Source of the DNA: Paraclostridium bifermentans
Lineage (GTDB): Bacteria; Bacillota; Clostridia; Peptostreptococcales; Peptostreptococcaceae
Assembly: GCF_019916025.1 (NCBI RefSeq)
Contig: NZ_CP079737.1
Location: forward strand, 1,302,001-1,366,000
Direction of reading: 5' to 3'
Length of the DNA stretch: 64,000 bases
Each line of letters begins with the position of its first letter. The stretch's first letter is position 1. Shown one piece after another: positions 1-9,727 of this stretch. The notes beneath the pieces were generated by a model that saw only the letters and a list, made by a program, of their open reading frames with translations, was not told the origin of the DNA and searched no databases. Made by a program: the position numbers and the translations under genes.

Positions 1-1
1 A

Positions 2-427
2 ATTATAATAGCAGGTATGGGTGGTATACTTATAGGGGAACTACTAGAAGTGAAAAAAAGTGTTGCTCAAAATGCTGAAAAGCTTATATTACAACCAATG
101 CAAGCACAAGCTGAACTTAGAAAATATCTTTATAATAACGGATTTGAAGTTATAGATGAAGTTTTAGTAAAAGAAGACTTTAGAATATATGAAATAATAG
201 TAGCTAAATATACTGGAAGAAAAACAGAAGTTACAGATGAAATATATTATGAAGTTTCAAAGAAACTTATAGAAAAAAAGGATGAACTTTTAGCTGAATT
301 TTTAAATAAAAAAATATCTGCATATGAAAATATAATAAAAAAACTAGAAGGTAAAAGTGGAGAAGCTATAGAAAATAAGAGAAATGAGACTATTAAAGTT
401 ATAGAAAAGCTTAAGGAGATGCTGTAA
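2..427 (+). CDS. trmK: tRNA (adenine(22)-N(1))-methyltransferase, C-terminal part
   Basis: The reading frame is open from the left edge, so this is the 3' part of a gene that begins outside the window. The visible part opens with IIIAGMGG and continues with LILQPMQAQAELRKYL and FEVIDEVLVKEDFRIYEII, the C-terminal half of the TrmK/Sp1610 methyltransferase family, followed by a helical tail. The family methylates N1 of A22 in tRNA using S-adenosylmethionine; the SAM-binding residues upstream cannot be seen. Its stop codon directly abuts the ATG of the Nif3-like gene, the usual trmK-nif3 pairing of Firmicutes. Identification is from family resemblance. Confidence 0.85.
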   Translation: MIIAGMGGILIGELLEVKKSVAQNAEKLILQPMQAQAELRKYLYNNGFEVIDEVLVKEDFRIYEIIVAKYTGRKTEVTDEIYYEVSKKLIEKKDELLAEFLNKKISAYENIIKKLEGKSGEAIENKRNETIKVIEKLKEML

Positions 428-1525
428 ATGAAACTTAAAAGTTTTATAAAAAAAATAGAACAAAAATATCCTCTTAATTTAGCGTATGATTGGGATAATG
501 TAGGCCTTATAGTAGGAGATTATGAACAGGAAGTTAAAAGAGTAATGGTTTGTTTAGAAGCTAATGAAAAAGTTGTAGATGAAGCCATAGATAAAGATAT
601 AAATATGATAATAACTCATCATCCTTTTATTTTTTCTAAAATGCAAAAAGTTACCACTTCAGATTTAAAAGGGAAATTAATACATAAATTAATAAAAAAT
701 AATATATCAATATATTCTATGCATACTAATTTTGATATAGCTTTTGACGGATTGAATGATTATTTTGTAGAAATGTTAGAACTTGAAAATGTGAAAATTT
801 TAGATAAAACTAGCAGTGAAAATCTATACAAACTAGCAGTTTATGTACCAAAGACACATATAGATGATGTAAGAATAGCTTTAGGAAATTCTGGAGCTGG
901 ACACTTAGGAAACTATAAAGATTGCTCATTCACTACTGAAGGCGAAGGTAGATTTAAGCCTTGTGATGGAGCGAATCCTTATATTGGAGAGACTAACGCA
1001 TTAGAAAGCGTTCATGAAGTTAAAATAGAAACTATAGTTCCTCAAAAAATATTAGACAAAGTTATAAGTGAAATGATTAAATCACATCCATATGAAGAAG
1101 TTGCATATGACTTATATAAGCTAGAAAATAAAGGGGAAGCTGTAGGGCTTGGAAGGTACGGAAAACTTAAATCCAAAATGACATTTAAAGATTTAGGAAT
1201 GATACTTAAAGAAAAACTAGATATAAAACACTTAAGAGTAGTAGGCGAATTAGATAGCGTTGTATCTAAAGTTGCAATAGTTACAGGCTCAGGTGCTGAT
1301 ATGGTAAAAAAAGCATATAAATCAGGTTGTGATGTTTTAATAACTGGAGATATTAAATATCATGATGCTCAAGATACTCTTGATATGGGAATGAAAGTGA
1401 TTGACTGTGGGCATTTTGATACTGAAAAAGTATTTTCAGATATAATGTTTGATTATGTAAAAACTGAATTTGACATAGATGTTATAAAAAGTGATGTAAA
1501 TTTAAATCCTTTTGATATAATATAA
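428..1525 (+). CDS. Nif3-like dinuclear metal centre protein (DUF34/YqfO type)
   Basis: 365 aa, the long Firmicute form of the NIF3/DUF34 family with a PII-like insert between the two halves (roughly residues 125-230). Metal-ligand motifs are visible: THHPFIF and HTNFD in the first half, GDIKYHDAQD and CGHFDTEK in the second. An AAGGAG lies 9 nt before the ATG, inside the end of trmK, so the two genes are translationally coupled. Members bind two metal ions; the cellular role is not firmly settled (GTP cyclohydrolase-like and metal-insertion roles have been proposed). A strong hairpin follows the stop. Confidence 0.88.
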   Translation: MKLKSFIKKIEQKYPLNLAYDWDNVGLIVGDYEQEVKRVMVCLEANEKVVDEAIDKDINMIITHHPFIFSKMQKVTTSDLKGKLIHKLIKNNISIYSMHTNFDIAFDGLNDYFVEMLELENVKILDKTSSENLYKLAVYVPKTHIDDVRIALGNSGAGHLGNYKDCSFTTEGEGRFKPCDGANPYIGETNALESVHEVKIETIVPQKILDKVISEMIKSHPYEEVAYDLYKLENKGEAVGLGRYGKLKSKMTFKDLGMILKEKLDIKHLRVVGELDSVVSKVAIVTGSGADMVKKAYKSGCDVLITGDIKYHDAQDTLDMGMKVIDCGHFDTEKVFSDIMFDYVKTEFDIDVIKSDVNLNPFDII

Positions 1526-1533
1526 CTATGATT

Positions 1534-1566
1534 AATAGCCTTAAGATAGTCTTAAGGCTATTTAAA
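1534..1566 (+). terminator. Rho-independent terminator-like hairpin after nif3
   Basis: Perfect 13-bp stem (1534-1546 with 1550-1562) and a 3-nt loop, followed by a short T/A tail. It lies between the Nif3-like stop and the ribosome binding site of the next gene, which argues against starting the next gene at the upstream ATG at 1528. Confidence 0.7.
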
Positions 1567-1581
1567 ATATGGAGGAAAAGT

Positions 1582-2934
1582 ATGAATAATGAAAATAATG
1601 ACTTAACTTTTTCAAATCATAAAAATTATTGTGAAACAGATGGACATGATTTATCTAATTTGGAAATTGATTCAATTAAACTAAATTATGAAAAAGTATG
1701 TAATGAATGTGGTAAAGTTTATAATAATTCAAGTTTATATTGTGAAGAATGTGGGAATGAATTAATATTAACAAGTGAAAGTGAAAAAAATTTAACTATA
1801 TATAATTTATTAGATGGAGATTTGAATAAAAAAGAAAAGTTTAAAATGTGGATAAATGATCTAGAAATTAAAAGAAGGATTTTAGCTCCATTATTTTCTA
1901 TTTGTGTACTATTTGTAATATCTATATGGATAAAACTTTTTATAAATTTTGCAGGGTTAGAAGTAAATAAATTTTTAAATATATCGAGTATTATTTTAGC
2001 GTTAAATTTAGTTCCATTAAAGATTGTTTCATCATCTGTTATAGGACTTGGCAATATAGGTGTAAGTATGAGTTTGATAAGTATTTTAATAATACCATTT
2101 ATAACAGTTTTAGTTTCTAGTTTGTTTTTTATAAAAAAAGAATTTTTAAAAGACAAAGATATTATTAAAGAAGCTTTTATGTTAAGTTTTATTTATGGAT
2201 TAATTCTAGGGGTTATTTCTATACTAGGAAAGCAATTTATCAATTTATCTATGGGGGAATATTACACTATGTCCATAGTTGTTAAATACAGCTTTTTAAG
2301 AAGTGTTTTAAATGGGATAATAATATCTTTTCTTCCTATATATATAGCTTTGTATGCAAAGACTAAAGATAAAAAAGTAGAATTTAATGTTTTTAATAGG
2401 GCTTTAAAGACTGTAGGATTTATATATTTATTAATACTACTATTAATAGTTTTAGGAATGTTTTTCAATAAAATATTTTTAAGTGGAAGCGGACTAAGTG
2501 GTATAATAACATATCCACAACTTGCTTTATATATACTACATTTTATTAACTTAATTCCGGTGGGATTAGGAAACTCTATTATATCTATATTTAATATTGG
2601 AGATATAAATCTATATTTAAACAATAGCATGATTTTATTGATATATGCAATTATGCTTTTAAACATAGTTATATTAGTTGTATCTGGTTATGATTTAAAG
2701 GGCAGAGTAAATGATAAAAAATATATAAAATATTTTAGTATAGTATATTCTATGATAATAGCTAGTTCTATTTTTTTAAGTAAGATAGATACTAGAGGGA
2801 GTTTATCTTTATTAGAATCTCAAAACTATGATATGTATTCATATATAGGATCAAGCGCTATTATAGGGCTGATTATATCGTTTGTGTATAGTTATATATT
2901 AATAAACATTGGATATAAGTTGAATAAGGAATAG
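1582..2934 (+). CDS. zinc-ribbon multi-pass membrane protein, function unknown
   Basis: 450 aa when started at the ATG at 1582, which has GGAGGAAAAG directly upstream; an in-frame ATG at 1528 would read through the terminator hairpin and is rejected. The N-terminal 100 residues are hydrophilic and hold one zinc ribbon (Cys40-Cys43 and Cys54-Cys57). The rest is about nine hydrophobic segments with short polar loops. I recognise no transporter or enzyme signature. It sits 9 nt before a second zinc-ribbon gene, so the two are probably co-transcribed. Such N-terminal ribbons plus membrane domain are common in clostridial proteins of unknown role. Confidence 0.7.
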   Translation: MNNENNDLTFSNHKNYCETDGHDLSNLEIDSIKLNYEKVCNECGKVYNNSSLYCEECGNELILTSESEKNLTIYNLLDGDLNKKEKFKMWINDLEIKRRILAPLFSICVLFVISIWIKLFINFAGLEVNKFLNISSIILALNLVPLKIVSSSVIGLGNIGVSMSLISILIIPFITVLVSSLFFIKKEFLKDKDIIKEAFMLSFIYGLILGVISILGKQFINLSMGEYYTMSIVVKYSFLRSVLNGIIISFLPIYIALYAKTKDKKVEFNVFNRALKTVGFIYLLILLLIVLGMFFNKIFLSGSGLSGIITYPQLALYILHFINLIPVGLGNSIISIFNIGDINLYLNNSMILLIYAIMLLNIVILVVSGYDLKGRVNDKKYIKYFSIVYSMIIASSIFLSKIDTRGSLSLLESQNYDMYSYIGSSAIIGLIISFVYSYILINIGYKLNKE

Positions 2935-2943
2935 GAGAAAGAT

Positions 2944-3384
2944 ATGAATAGTATAAAATCTAATATAAATAACAAGAAATTATCGTTAGAGAGAATAAAG
3001 GAAAAAAATAAATTAAATAAAGAGATAGAAAAAGCAAAAAAAGATAAAACTAAAATTTTTATTGATGCAGGTATCAAACTTTATGAAATGGTTAGAAAAG
3101 AAAATATAATTAATGAAGAACTTATTAATTTATTTGATAATATGGTTGAACTTGATAAAATTATATATGAATCTAATTTAAAACTTGAAAAAATTCAATT
3201 TAAAAATAGCACTAAGTGTGAGTGTGGAAATATTTTAAATGATGAAAGTAAGTTTTGTAGCCAATGCGGTAAAAAAATAAAAGAAGAAGTTGAATTTGAA
3301 ACTTGTGAATTTTGTTCAAGTGAAATAAGTGAAGATGCAAATTTCTGTGCATGCTGTGGAAATAAAGTTAGTAAAAACATGTAA
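2944..3384 (+). CDS. double zinc-ribbon protein with N-terminal coiled coil
   Basis: 146 aa, soluble. Residues 1-85 are charged and helical (Lys/Glu rich, coiled-coil-like). The C-terminus carries two zinc ribbons: Cys92/Cys94 with Cys105/Cys108, and Cys121/Cys124 with Cys135/Cys138. The start follows GGAGAAAG just downstream of the preceding membrane protein gene, so a two-gene unit is likely. Ribbons of this type usually serve protein-protein or nucleic-acid contacts. No enzymatic domain is visible and I assign no specific function. Confidence 0.65.
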   Translation: MNSIKSNINNKKLSLERIKEKNKLNKEIEKAKKDKTKIFIDAGIKLYEMVRKENIINEELINLFDNMVELDKIIYESNLKLEKIQFKNSTKCECGNILNDESKFCSQCGKKIKEEVEFETCEFCSSEISEDANFCACCGNKVSKNM

Positions 3385-3446
3385 TTAATAGAGTAGAGCG
3401 GAACCTCTATTATATAGTTAAGAAAAAGGAAGAAGGAAATTTACAT

Positions 3447-5009
3447 ATGTCAAAAACTAAAAAATCAGCAGTTATTTTGATGATTATAACGCTAATATCT
3501 AAGGTTACAGGATTTTTCAGAGATATAATATTAGCTAAAAATTTTGGCGCCAGTATTATAACAGATGCTTATATAACAGCTCTTAACATACCTGTTGTAT
3601 TATTCACAGGAATAAGTTCATCATTAGGAACTACTTACATACCGATGTTTTTTAAAATAAAAGAAGAACAAGGGCAAGAAGGCGTAAATAAATTTACCAG
3701 CAATGTTTTGAATATAGTTGTGATTTTGGGATTAATAACTGTATTTTTAGGAAGTATATTTACTCCATATATAGTAAAATTATTTGCTATGGGATTTAAA
3801 GGAGAGGAACTAAGAATAACAGTAGAGTATTCAAAAATATTAATGCCATCTATCGTATTTATAGCAGCAAATGGATTAGTATCTTCTTATTTATTAGCCA
3901 ATGGAAGGTTTTATATATCAGGAGTGTTATCAATACCTTTTAATATAATATGTATATTAGCTATAATTATTGGAGGTATGACAAATTCATATACAATGGT
4001 GTGGATAACTTTATTTGCGTATATAGCACAGCTTCTTTTTCAAATACCATTTTTAAAAAAATGTGGATATAAACATAGTTTAATAGTTGATGTTAAAGAT
4101 GAAAATGTTAAAAGTATAATTTACTTGATTTTACCTGTTTTTTTAGGATCGTATGTAGACCAAATAAATAGTGTTATAAACAGAACATTAGCATCTTGCT
4201 TAGATACAGGTAGTATAACAGCATTAAATTATGCAAATAAGTTAAATATATTTGCTGTAGGAGTATTGGTTATATCTATATCCACAATAATGTATCCTGT
4301 ACTTTCTAAATTTGCAAGTCAAAAAAATATGAGAGCTTTTAAAAGTAGTTTAGGAAGATGTATAGATATTGTGATGATAGTTATGATTCCTATTATGGTA
4401 GGCATGATTATATTTTCAAAACCTATAGTTCAGTTATTATTTGAAGGTGGATCATTTACTAGTAGAGATACTCAGCTTACATCTACAGCACTACTTTGTT
4501 ATTCTTTGGGTATGGTTTCATTTGGGATAAGAGATATAGTTTCTAGAGGATTTTATTCTTTGCAAGATACAAAGACACCGGTAAAAAATGCTATGGTAGC
4601 AGTTGTTATTGATATAGTTTTTTCTATATTATTGGTGAGAGTTATGGGAATAGGCGGCCTAGCTTTATCTACTTCTATTGCAACCACAGTAGGGGCTTTA
4701 CTTCTTATAATATCTTTAAGACGAAAAGTTGGCAAATTAGGAATTAAAAGTAGTCTAATCACAGGATTGAAATCTATTGTAGCCTCTATAATAATGGGTA
4801 TTATATGTAAAGAACTATACACATTAATTATGTTTTTAGGTGGAAACTTTACACATGAAACTAAAAAATTAGTACTTGTAGCATTAATTATAACTAGTTC
4901 TGTAGGTGCTATAGTATATTTGATATTAAGTTTGCTGTTTAATATAAAAGAAGTTAGAGATATAGTAAGTCAAGTTAAAACGAAATATGTTCAAATATTA
5001 AAAAAGTAA
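3447..5009 (+). CDS. murJ: lipid II flippase MurJ (MviN family)
   Basis: 520 aa, the normal MurJ length, with about 14 hydrophobic segments of the MOP superfamily. Family-typical stretches include the N-terminal KVTGFFRDIILAKNFGAS and, mid-protein, NRTLASCLDTGSITALNYANKL. MurJ moves lipid-linked peptidoglycan precursors across the cytoplasmic membrane for cell wall synthesis. The start follows AAGAAGGAAA, 7 nt upstream. The gene is monocistronic as far as can be seen: it has its own leader of about 60 nt and a strong terminator after the stop. Confidence 0.9.
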   Translation: MSKTKKSAVILMIITLISKVTGFFRDIILAKNFGASIITDAYITALNIPVVLFTGISSSLGTTYIPMFFKIKEEQGQEGVNKFTSNVLNIVVILGLITVFLGSIFTPYIVKLFAMGFKGEELRITVEYSKILMPSIVFIAANGLVSSYLLANGRFYISGVLSIPFNIICILAIIIGGMTNSYTMVWITLFAYIAQLLFQIPFLKKCGYKHSLIVDVKDENVKSIIYLILPVFLGSYVDQINSVINRTLASCLDTGSITALNYANKLNIFAVGVLVISISTIMYPVLSKFASQKNMRAFKSSLGRCIDIVMIVMIPIMVGMIIFSKPIVQLLFEGGSFTSRDTQLTSTALLCYSLGMVSFGIRDIVSRGFYSLQDTKTPVKNAMVAVVIDIVFSILLVRVMGIGGLALSTSIATTVGALLLIISLRRKVGKLGIKSSLITGLKSIVASIIMGIICKELYTLIMFLGGNFTHETKKLVLVALIITSSVGAIVYLILSLLFNIKEVRDIVSQVKTKYVQILKK

Positions 5010-5031
5010 GATGAAATCATCTTACTTTTTT
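5001..5031 (+). terminator. terminator of murJ
   Basis: Near-perfect 14-bp inverted repeat (5001-5014 with 5017-5030) with A-run on the left and T-run on the right. It overlaps the murJ stop codon. Confidence 0.85.
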
Positions 5032-5203
5032 AATGAATAGATGAAATTAATAGAGTTAAGTTGAATTTTTATAACATATTGAGTATATATTATGACACAA
5101 TTGAATATTTCATTAATTAAAAAAGCAAAAATTTTAGTATTATATGTTTAAATAGTACTTATGGTATAATTAGTATGTAATAAAAAAGATAGGGGGGAAT
5201 AAA

Positions 5204-7183
5204 ATGAGTTTAGAAATATCAGAAAAAGTATGCAGAGAAAATATAAGATATTTAAATCTGCTTTCTAAACAATATCCTACGATTTCTCAAGCTTCAACAG
5301 AAATAATTAATTTAGAATCGATTTTGAATTTACCTAAAGGGACTGAACACTTTTTATCAGATATTCATGGAGAAAGTGAGCCTTTTGTACATGTGTTAAG
5401 AAATGGGTCGGGAGTAGTGAAGAGAAAAATAGAAGAGCTTTTTGGAGATTCTCTTATGGAGAGTGAAAAAAAGGCATTAGCTACACTAGTATATTATCCA
5501 GAACAAAAGTTGGAGATAGTATTAAAAGAAGAAAAAAACATAAATGATTGGTATAGAGTTACACTTCATAGAATAGTTGAACTATGTAGATACGCATCAA
5601 CTAAATACACTAAAGACAAGGTAAGAAAATATCTTCCTAAAGATTTTGCATATATAATAGAAGAGCTTTTAAATACAGATTGCAATATAGATCATAAGAA
5701 AAAATATTATCAACAAATTATAAATACTATAATTGATATAGATAGATCTAAAGAATTTATAATAGCAATATCTAAGTTGATCCAAAGATTAGTGGTAGAT
5801 AGATTACATATAATAGGTGATATATATGATAGAGGGCCTAGACCCGATGCTATAATTGATACTTTGATGGATTACCATAGTGTGGATATTCAATGGGGAA
5901 ATCATGACATCTTATGGATGGGAGCTGCGGCAGGACAAAAAGTTTGTATAGCTAATGCTCTTAGAATTTCAGCTAGATATGCTAACTTAGACATAATTGA
6001 AGATATATATGGGATAAATATATTGCCTTTAGCTACATTTGCTTTAAATGTGTATAAAGATGATCCTTGTGAATGCTTTTTACCTAAAATATCAGAAGGT
6101 GAATACAATACAAGTGAAATATCATTAATAGCTAAGATGCACAAAGCTATATCTATTATACAATTTAAGTTAGAAAACGAGGTTGTAAAGAGAAGACCAG
6201 AATTTAAAATGGAACATAGATGTTTATTAGATAAAATTAACTATGAAAATGGAACTATAAATATAAAAGGAAAAAATTATAAAATAAAAGATAATAACTT
6301 TCCTACAGTAGATCCTAAAAATCCTTATAAATTAACTAAAGAAGAAGAAGTTGTTATCGAGAAGTTAAAGTCATCTTTTGTAAATAGTGAAAAACTTCAA
6401 AAACATACGTCTTTTTTATTTTCAAAAGGAAGTATATATTTAAAATGTAATTCTAATTTACTATTCCATGGATGTATTCCTTTAAATGAAGATGGTACAT
6501 TTAAAACATTTACCATAGAAGGGAATGCATATAGAGGTAAAGATTTGATGGATAAGTTTGATTCATTAGCAAGAGAAGGATATTTTTATAGAGAAGGAAA
6601 TAAGCAAAAAGAGTATGGTATGGATATAATGTGGTACTTGTGGACTGGGGAGGCTTCTCCGCTGTTTGGAAAGGATGATATGGCTACATTTGAAAGATAC
6701 TTTATATCAGACAAAGAGACACATAGGGAAAATAAAAATTCATACTTTAAATTGAGAGATACTGAAAATATGTGCAATATGATATTTAAAGAGTTTGATC
6801 TTGATAGTGAAGATTCTCATATTATAAATGGACATGTTCCTGTTGAGTGTAAAAAAGGAGAGAGTCCTATTAAAGCAAATGGTAAATTAATAGCTATTGA
6901 TGGTGGATTTTCAAGAGCTTATCAGCAAAAAACTGGTATAGCAGGATATACATTAATATATAACTCATATAGCTTACAACTTGTATCACATCAACATTTT
7001 ACTAACACAGAACAAGTTATATTTGAAGAAAGTGATATATTATCAATTACATCTATTGTGGAAAGAAATAAAAAAAGAAAATACATAAGAGATACAGATG
7101 CAGGAAAAGAAATAGTTGAGCGTATAAATGATTTGAAATTATTACTTCTAGCATATAGAAAAGGGATAGTAAAAGAAACTTAA
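5204..7183 (+). CDS. fbp: fructose-1,6-bisphosphatase, class III
   Basis: 659 aa, typical for class III FBPase of Firmicutes. It converts fructose-1,6-bisphosphate to fructose-6-phosphate in gluconeogenesis, in the cytoplasm. Metallophosphatase motifs are visible in order: [35 protein letters not shown] and, late, [15 protein letters not shown] with AIDGGFS. AGGGGGGAATAAA precedes the ATG. A TATAAT at 5165-5170 is a possible -10 element. The gene stands alone between two terminators. Confidence 0.93.
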   Translation: MSLEISEKVCRENIRYLNLLSKQYPTISQASTEIINLESILNLPKGTEHFLSDIHGESEPFVHVLRNGSGVVKRKIEELFGDSLMESEKKALATLVYYPEQKLEIVLKEEKNINDWYRVTLHRIVELCRYASTKYTKDKVRKYLPKDFAYIIEELLNTDCNIDHKKKYYQQIINTIIDIDRSKEFIIAISKLIQRLVVDRLHIIGDIYDRGPRPDAIIDTLMDYHSVDIQWGNHDILWMGAAAGQKVCIANALRISARYANLDIIEDIYGINILPLATFALNVYKDDPCECFLPKISEGEYNTSEISLIAKMHKAISIIQFKLENEVVKRRPEFKMEHRCLLDKINYENGTINIKGKNYKIKDNNFPTVDPKNPYKLTKEEEVVIEKLKSSFVNSEKLQKHTSFLFSKGSIYLKCNSNLLFHGCIPLNEDGTFKTFTIEGNAYRGKDLMDKFDSLAREGYFYREGNKQKEYGMDIMWYLWTGEASPLFGKDDMATFERYFISDKETHRENKNSYFKLRDTENMCNMIFKEFDLDSEDSHIINGHVPVECKKGESPIKANGKLIAIDGGFSRAYQQKTGIAGYTLIYNSYSLQLVSHQHFTNTEQVIFEESDILSITSIVERNKKRKYIRDTDAGKEIVERINDLKLLLLAYRKGIVKET

Positions 7184-7214
7184 AAAGTGGATATCAATAT
7201 GATATCCACTTTTT
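7182..7214. terminator. bidirectional terminator between fbp and the symporter gene
   Basis: 14-bp stem (7182-7195 with 7201-7214) and 5-nt loop, A-rich on the left and T-rich on the right, between convergent genes. Confidence 0.85.
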
Positions 7215-7215
7215 A

Positions 7216-8649
7216 TTATGCTGTTTCTATATCGCTATCGTTGCTGTCGTCGTTGTCTTGCCAACATTCACAACCTACTAAACCATCTATTGATGAAGAT
7301 TTAAATATAGGCTCTTTTATACCAGATTTTTTTTGATTAGTATAATCTTTAAGTGCTAAGAATGCAAATTTGCTAAGTTTAGCTATTGCAAATAGATTTA
7401 TAATAGCCATTAATGCCATAAATAAATCTCCTAAGTTCCAAACTATATCCACTGCAGTTAAAGAACCGAATATAACCATACCTACAACAGCTATTCTATA
7501 AGTAGATAATAAAGTTTTACTACCACTTATAAATTCTATATTAGATTGACCATAGTAGTAATTACCAACTATTGAACTAAATGCGAATAAGAATATACAA
7601 ACTGCTATAAAGTAATTTCCTATAGAACCTATTTGTGATGATAATGCGTATTGAGTTAATTGTATACCTGATAAATTAGATGTTGCATAATCACCACAAG
7701 TTAATATTATAAATGCAGTACAACTACATATAACTATAGTATCTGTGAAAACACCAAGTGCTTGTATTAAACCTTGGCTAACTGGGTGAGAAGTCGTTGC
7801 AGTAGCTGCTGCATTAGGAGCACTACCCATACCAGCTTCATTAGAGAATAGACCTCTTTTTATACCCATAAGCATAGTAGCTCCTAACCCACCACCTGCT
7901 ATAGCCTGTAATCCAAATGCATTTTCCATTATAAGTGTAAATATCTCAGGTAGTTTTTGTATATTTAGTAAGATAACAACCATTGCTACTAAAATATATG
8001 CAACTGCAAATATAGGAACTATAACTTCTGAGATTTTTGCAACTCTATGAACTCCTCCAAATATTACAACAGTTGTTAAAACAGCAAGTAATATACCCAT
8101 TATAGCTTTATCAATACCAAAAGCTGATTGGAAAGCTTGAGCAACTGTATTTGATTGTATTGCATTAAATACAAAACCGAAACTTACTGTTATAAGTACA
8201 GAGAAAACAATACTCATAAATTTGTTGTTAAGTCCTTTTTCTATATAATATGCAGGACCACCTCTAAACCCATCACCATCTTTAACTTTATATATTTGCG
8301 CAAGCGTAGACTCAACAAAACTAGAAGCACCACCTATTAAAGCTACAAGCCACATCCAAAATACTGCACCAGGACCTCCTAAAGTAATAGCTATAGCGAT
8401 ACCGGCTATATTACCAGTACCAACTCTTGAAGCTGTACTTATACAAAAGGCTTGAAAAGATGATATTTGCCCTTTTTTCTTGTTAGTGCTAGAGGCACCT
8501 AAAAGTTTAATCATTTCTTTAAAGTATCTAAATTGTACAAAGTTACTTTTTAAAGTAAAATACACTCCTAGAACTAATAGTAAAGCAATTAAAACATAAG
8601 ACCATAAAAAGTCATTTAATGATAAAACTATATCATTTAAAATACTCAA
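7216..8649 (-). CDS. sodium:alanine symporter (AGCS family)
   Basis: 477 aa with about 11 membrane segments. Family hallmarks are GIAIAITLGGPGAVFWMW near residue 85, SNEAGMGSAPNAAATA mid-protein (the AGCS signature region) and GNYYYGQSNIEF. It imports alanine or glycine with sodium. The start codon is TTG at 8649, chosen because AGGAGGG lies 8 nt upstream and the encoded N-terminus aligns with family members. The C-terminal tail is acidic (DNDDSNDSDIETA). It is a single gene, convergent with fbp and divergent from the PTS IIA gene. Confidence 0.92.
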   Translation of the reverse strand: MSILNDIVLSLNDFLWSYVLIALLLVLGVYFTLKSNFVQFRYFKEMIKLLGASSTNKKKGQISSFQAFCISTASRVGTGNIAGIAIAITLGGPGAVFWMWLVALIGGASSFVESTLAQIYKVKDGDGFRGGPAYYIEKGLNNKFMSIVFSVLITVSFGFVFNAIQSNTVAQAFQSAFGIDKAIMGILLAVLTTVVIFGGVHRVAKISEVIVPIFAVAYILVAMVVILLNIQKLPEIFTLIMENAFGLQAIAGGGLGATMLMGIKRGLFSNEAGMGSAPNAAATATTSHPVSQGLIQALGVFTDTIVICSCTAFIILTCGDYATSNLSGIQLTQYALSSQIGSIGNYFIAVCIFLFAFSSIVGNYYYGQSNIEFISGSKTLLSTYRIAVVGMVIFGSLTAVDIVWNLGDLFMALMAIINLFAIAKLSKFAFLALKDYTNQKKSGIKEPIFKSSSIDGLVGCECWQDNDDSNDSDIETA

Positions 8650-9066
8650 ATAAATCCCTCCTAATATAAAAATAATTTATTGAATTCTTGAAAAAGAAAT
8701 TTTCTAAATTAAATTATGCATTTTTTAAAATTATATAATGAAATTTGAAATAAATCAATAAGAAAAATACTTGAAAAATAAAGAAAAACGTTATCTAAAG
8801 TAAAAAATAAATGAATGAGAGATAAATAAAATTGCAAAAATGTATTGGATTTAATTAAAATAAAGAAGGGGTTTTAGTATTTTGCTTAACAAAATAATGA
8901 ATATATATCTATATAATTGCAAAAAATAAATTGAGAAAAAGTTATCCTAATATAAATAAAATAACTTGATTCTACAAAAAAATAATTATATAATAATATA
9001 TGTAATTAAATTGAATTTAATTTTATTGTTTGTGAAAACGTAATTTAATGTTAAGGAGTGTAGAAA
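8650..9066. other. 417-nt divergent intergenic region
   Basis: Very AT-rich region between the symporter (-) and PTS IIA (+) genes. It must hold both promoters, but no pair of -35/-10 boxes stands out. TGAAAACG at 9033-9040 matches one half of a catabolite-responsive (cre) element, but the other half is poor. I see no conserved small ORF or riboswitch. Confidence 0.5.
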
Positions 9067-9564
9067 ATGGGCTTATTTGATATATTTAAAAAATCAAAAA
9101 ATGAAGAACAAGTTAAAGGAATAGTATCACCTACAAATGGAGAACTATTAGATATAACTAAAGTACCAGACGAGGTTTTTTCAACTAAGATGATGGGTGA
9201 TGGATTTGCAATGAAGTCATCTGATGGAATAATAGTATCCCCTGTAGATGGTAAAGTAGGTGTAGTATTTGAAACTAAGCATGCTGTAATATTAGAATCT
9301 ACAGAAGGTAAAGAAGTTCTTATACACTTAGGTATAGATACTGTTAATTTAAAAGGAGAAGGCTTCGAAGTATTTGTAAATGTAGGAGATGAAGTTAAAG
9401 CTGGAGATAAATTAGTTAAAATGGATTTACCATTTATAGAAGCTAATGCTAAGTCATCAATAAGTCCAGTTATATTTACAAACTTAGACTCTAATGAATC
9501 TATTAAAGTTGTAGAAGGACCTGTTAAAGTTGGAGAAGCTAACAGAGTTGAAATAGCTAAATAA
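9067..9564 (+). CDS. PTS glucose-type IIA component (Crr-like)
   Basis: 165 aa free-standing EIIA of the glucose family. It takes phosphate from HPr and passes it to an EIIB(C). The active-site histidines are visible as His72 (KHAVIL) and His87 (LIHLGIDTV). The usual beta-barrel motifs GDGFAMK and VSPVDGKV precede them. TTAAGGAGTG lies 5-6 nt before the ATG. No IIBC gene is nearby, so it probably serves a permease encoded elsewhere. A half-cre-like TGAAAACG upstream (9033-9040) hints weakly at CcpA control. It ends at a clear terminator. Confidence 0.9.
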   Translation: MGLFDIFKKSKNEEQVKGIVSPTNGELLDITKVPDEVFSTKMMGDGFAMKSSDGIIVSPVDGKVGVVFETKHAVILESTEGKEVLIHLGIDTVNLKGEGFEVFVNVGDEVKAGDKLVKMDLPFIEANAKSSISPVIFTNLDSNESIKVVEGPVKVGEANRVEIAK

Positions 9565-9574
9565 TATTGAAAAT

Positions 9575-9603
9575 AAAGAACCTATGAAAAGGTTCTTTTT
9601 TTA
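9575..9603 (+). terminator. terminator of the PTS IIA gene
   Basis: 9-bp stem (9575-9583 with 9590-9598), 6-nt loop, followed by a T-run. Confidence 0.85.
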
Positions 9604-9667
9604 TTTGTTAATATATAAATTAACTATTATAAAACACAAAATATGTCACACAAAACCGAAAATTATC

Positions 9668-9714
9668 ATAATATATATTATCTAAATACTAAAAATTTAG
9701 ATAATATATATTAT
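9668..9714 (+). promoter_or_regulatory. 19-bp hairpin immediately upstream of the repeat-protein ribosome binding site
   Basis: Perfect 19-bp inverted repeat (9668-9686 with 9696-9714) with a 9-nt loop. The right arm ends directly at the AGAGGTG ribosome binding site (9715-9721) of the gene at 9728. There is no T-run, so it is not a simple terminator. It could stabilise the mRNA, insulate the leader, or be a DNA operator. All bases of the stem are A/T except one pair. Confidence 0.6.
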
Positions 9715-9727
9715 AGAGGTGTAATTT

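Noticed and set aside
1528-1581. Upstream start for the zinc-ribbon membrane protein
   Set aside because: It would translate through a 13-bp terminator hairpin; GGAGGAAAAG precedes the ATG at 1582.
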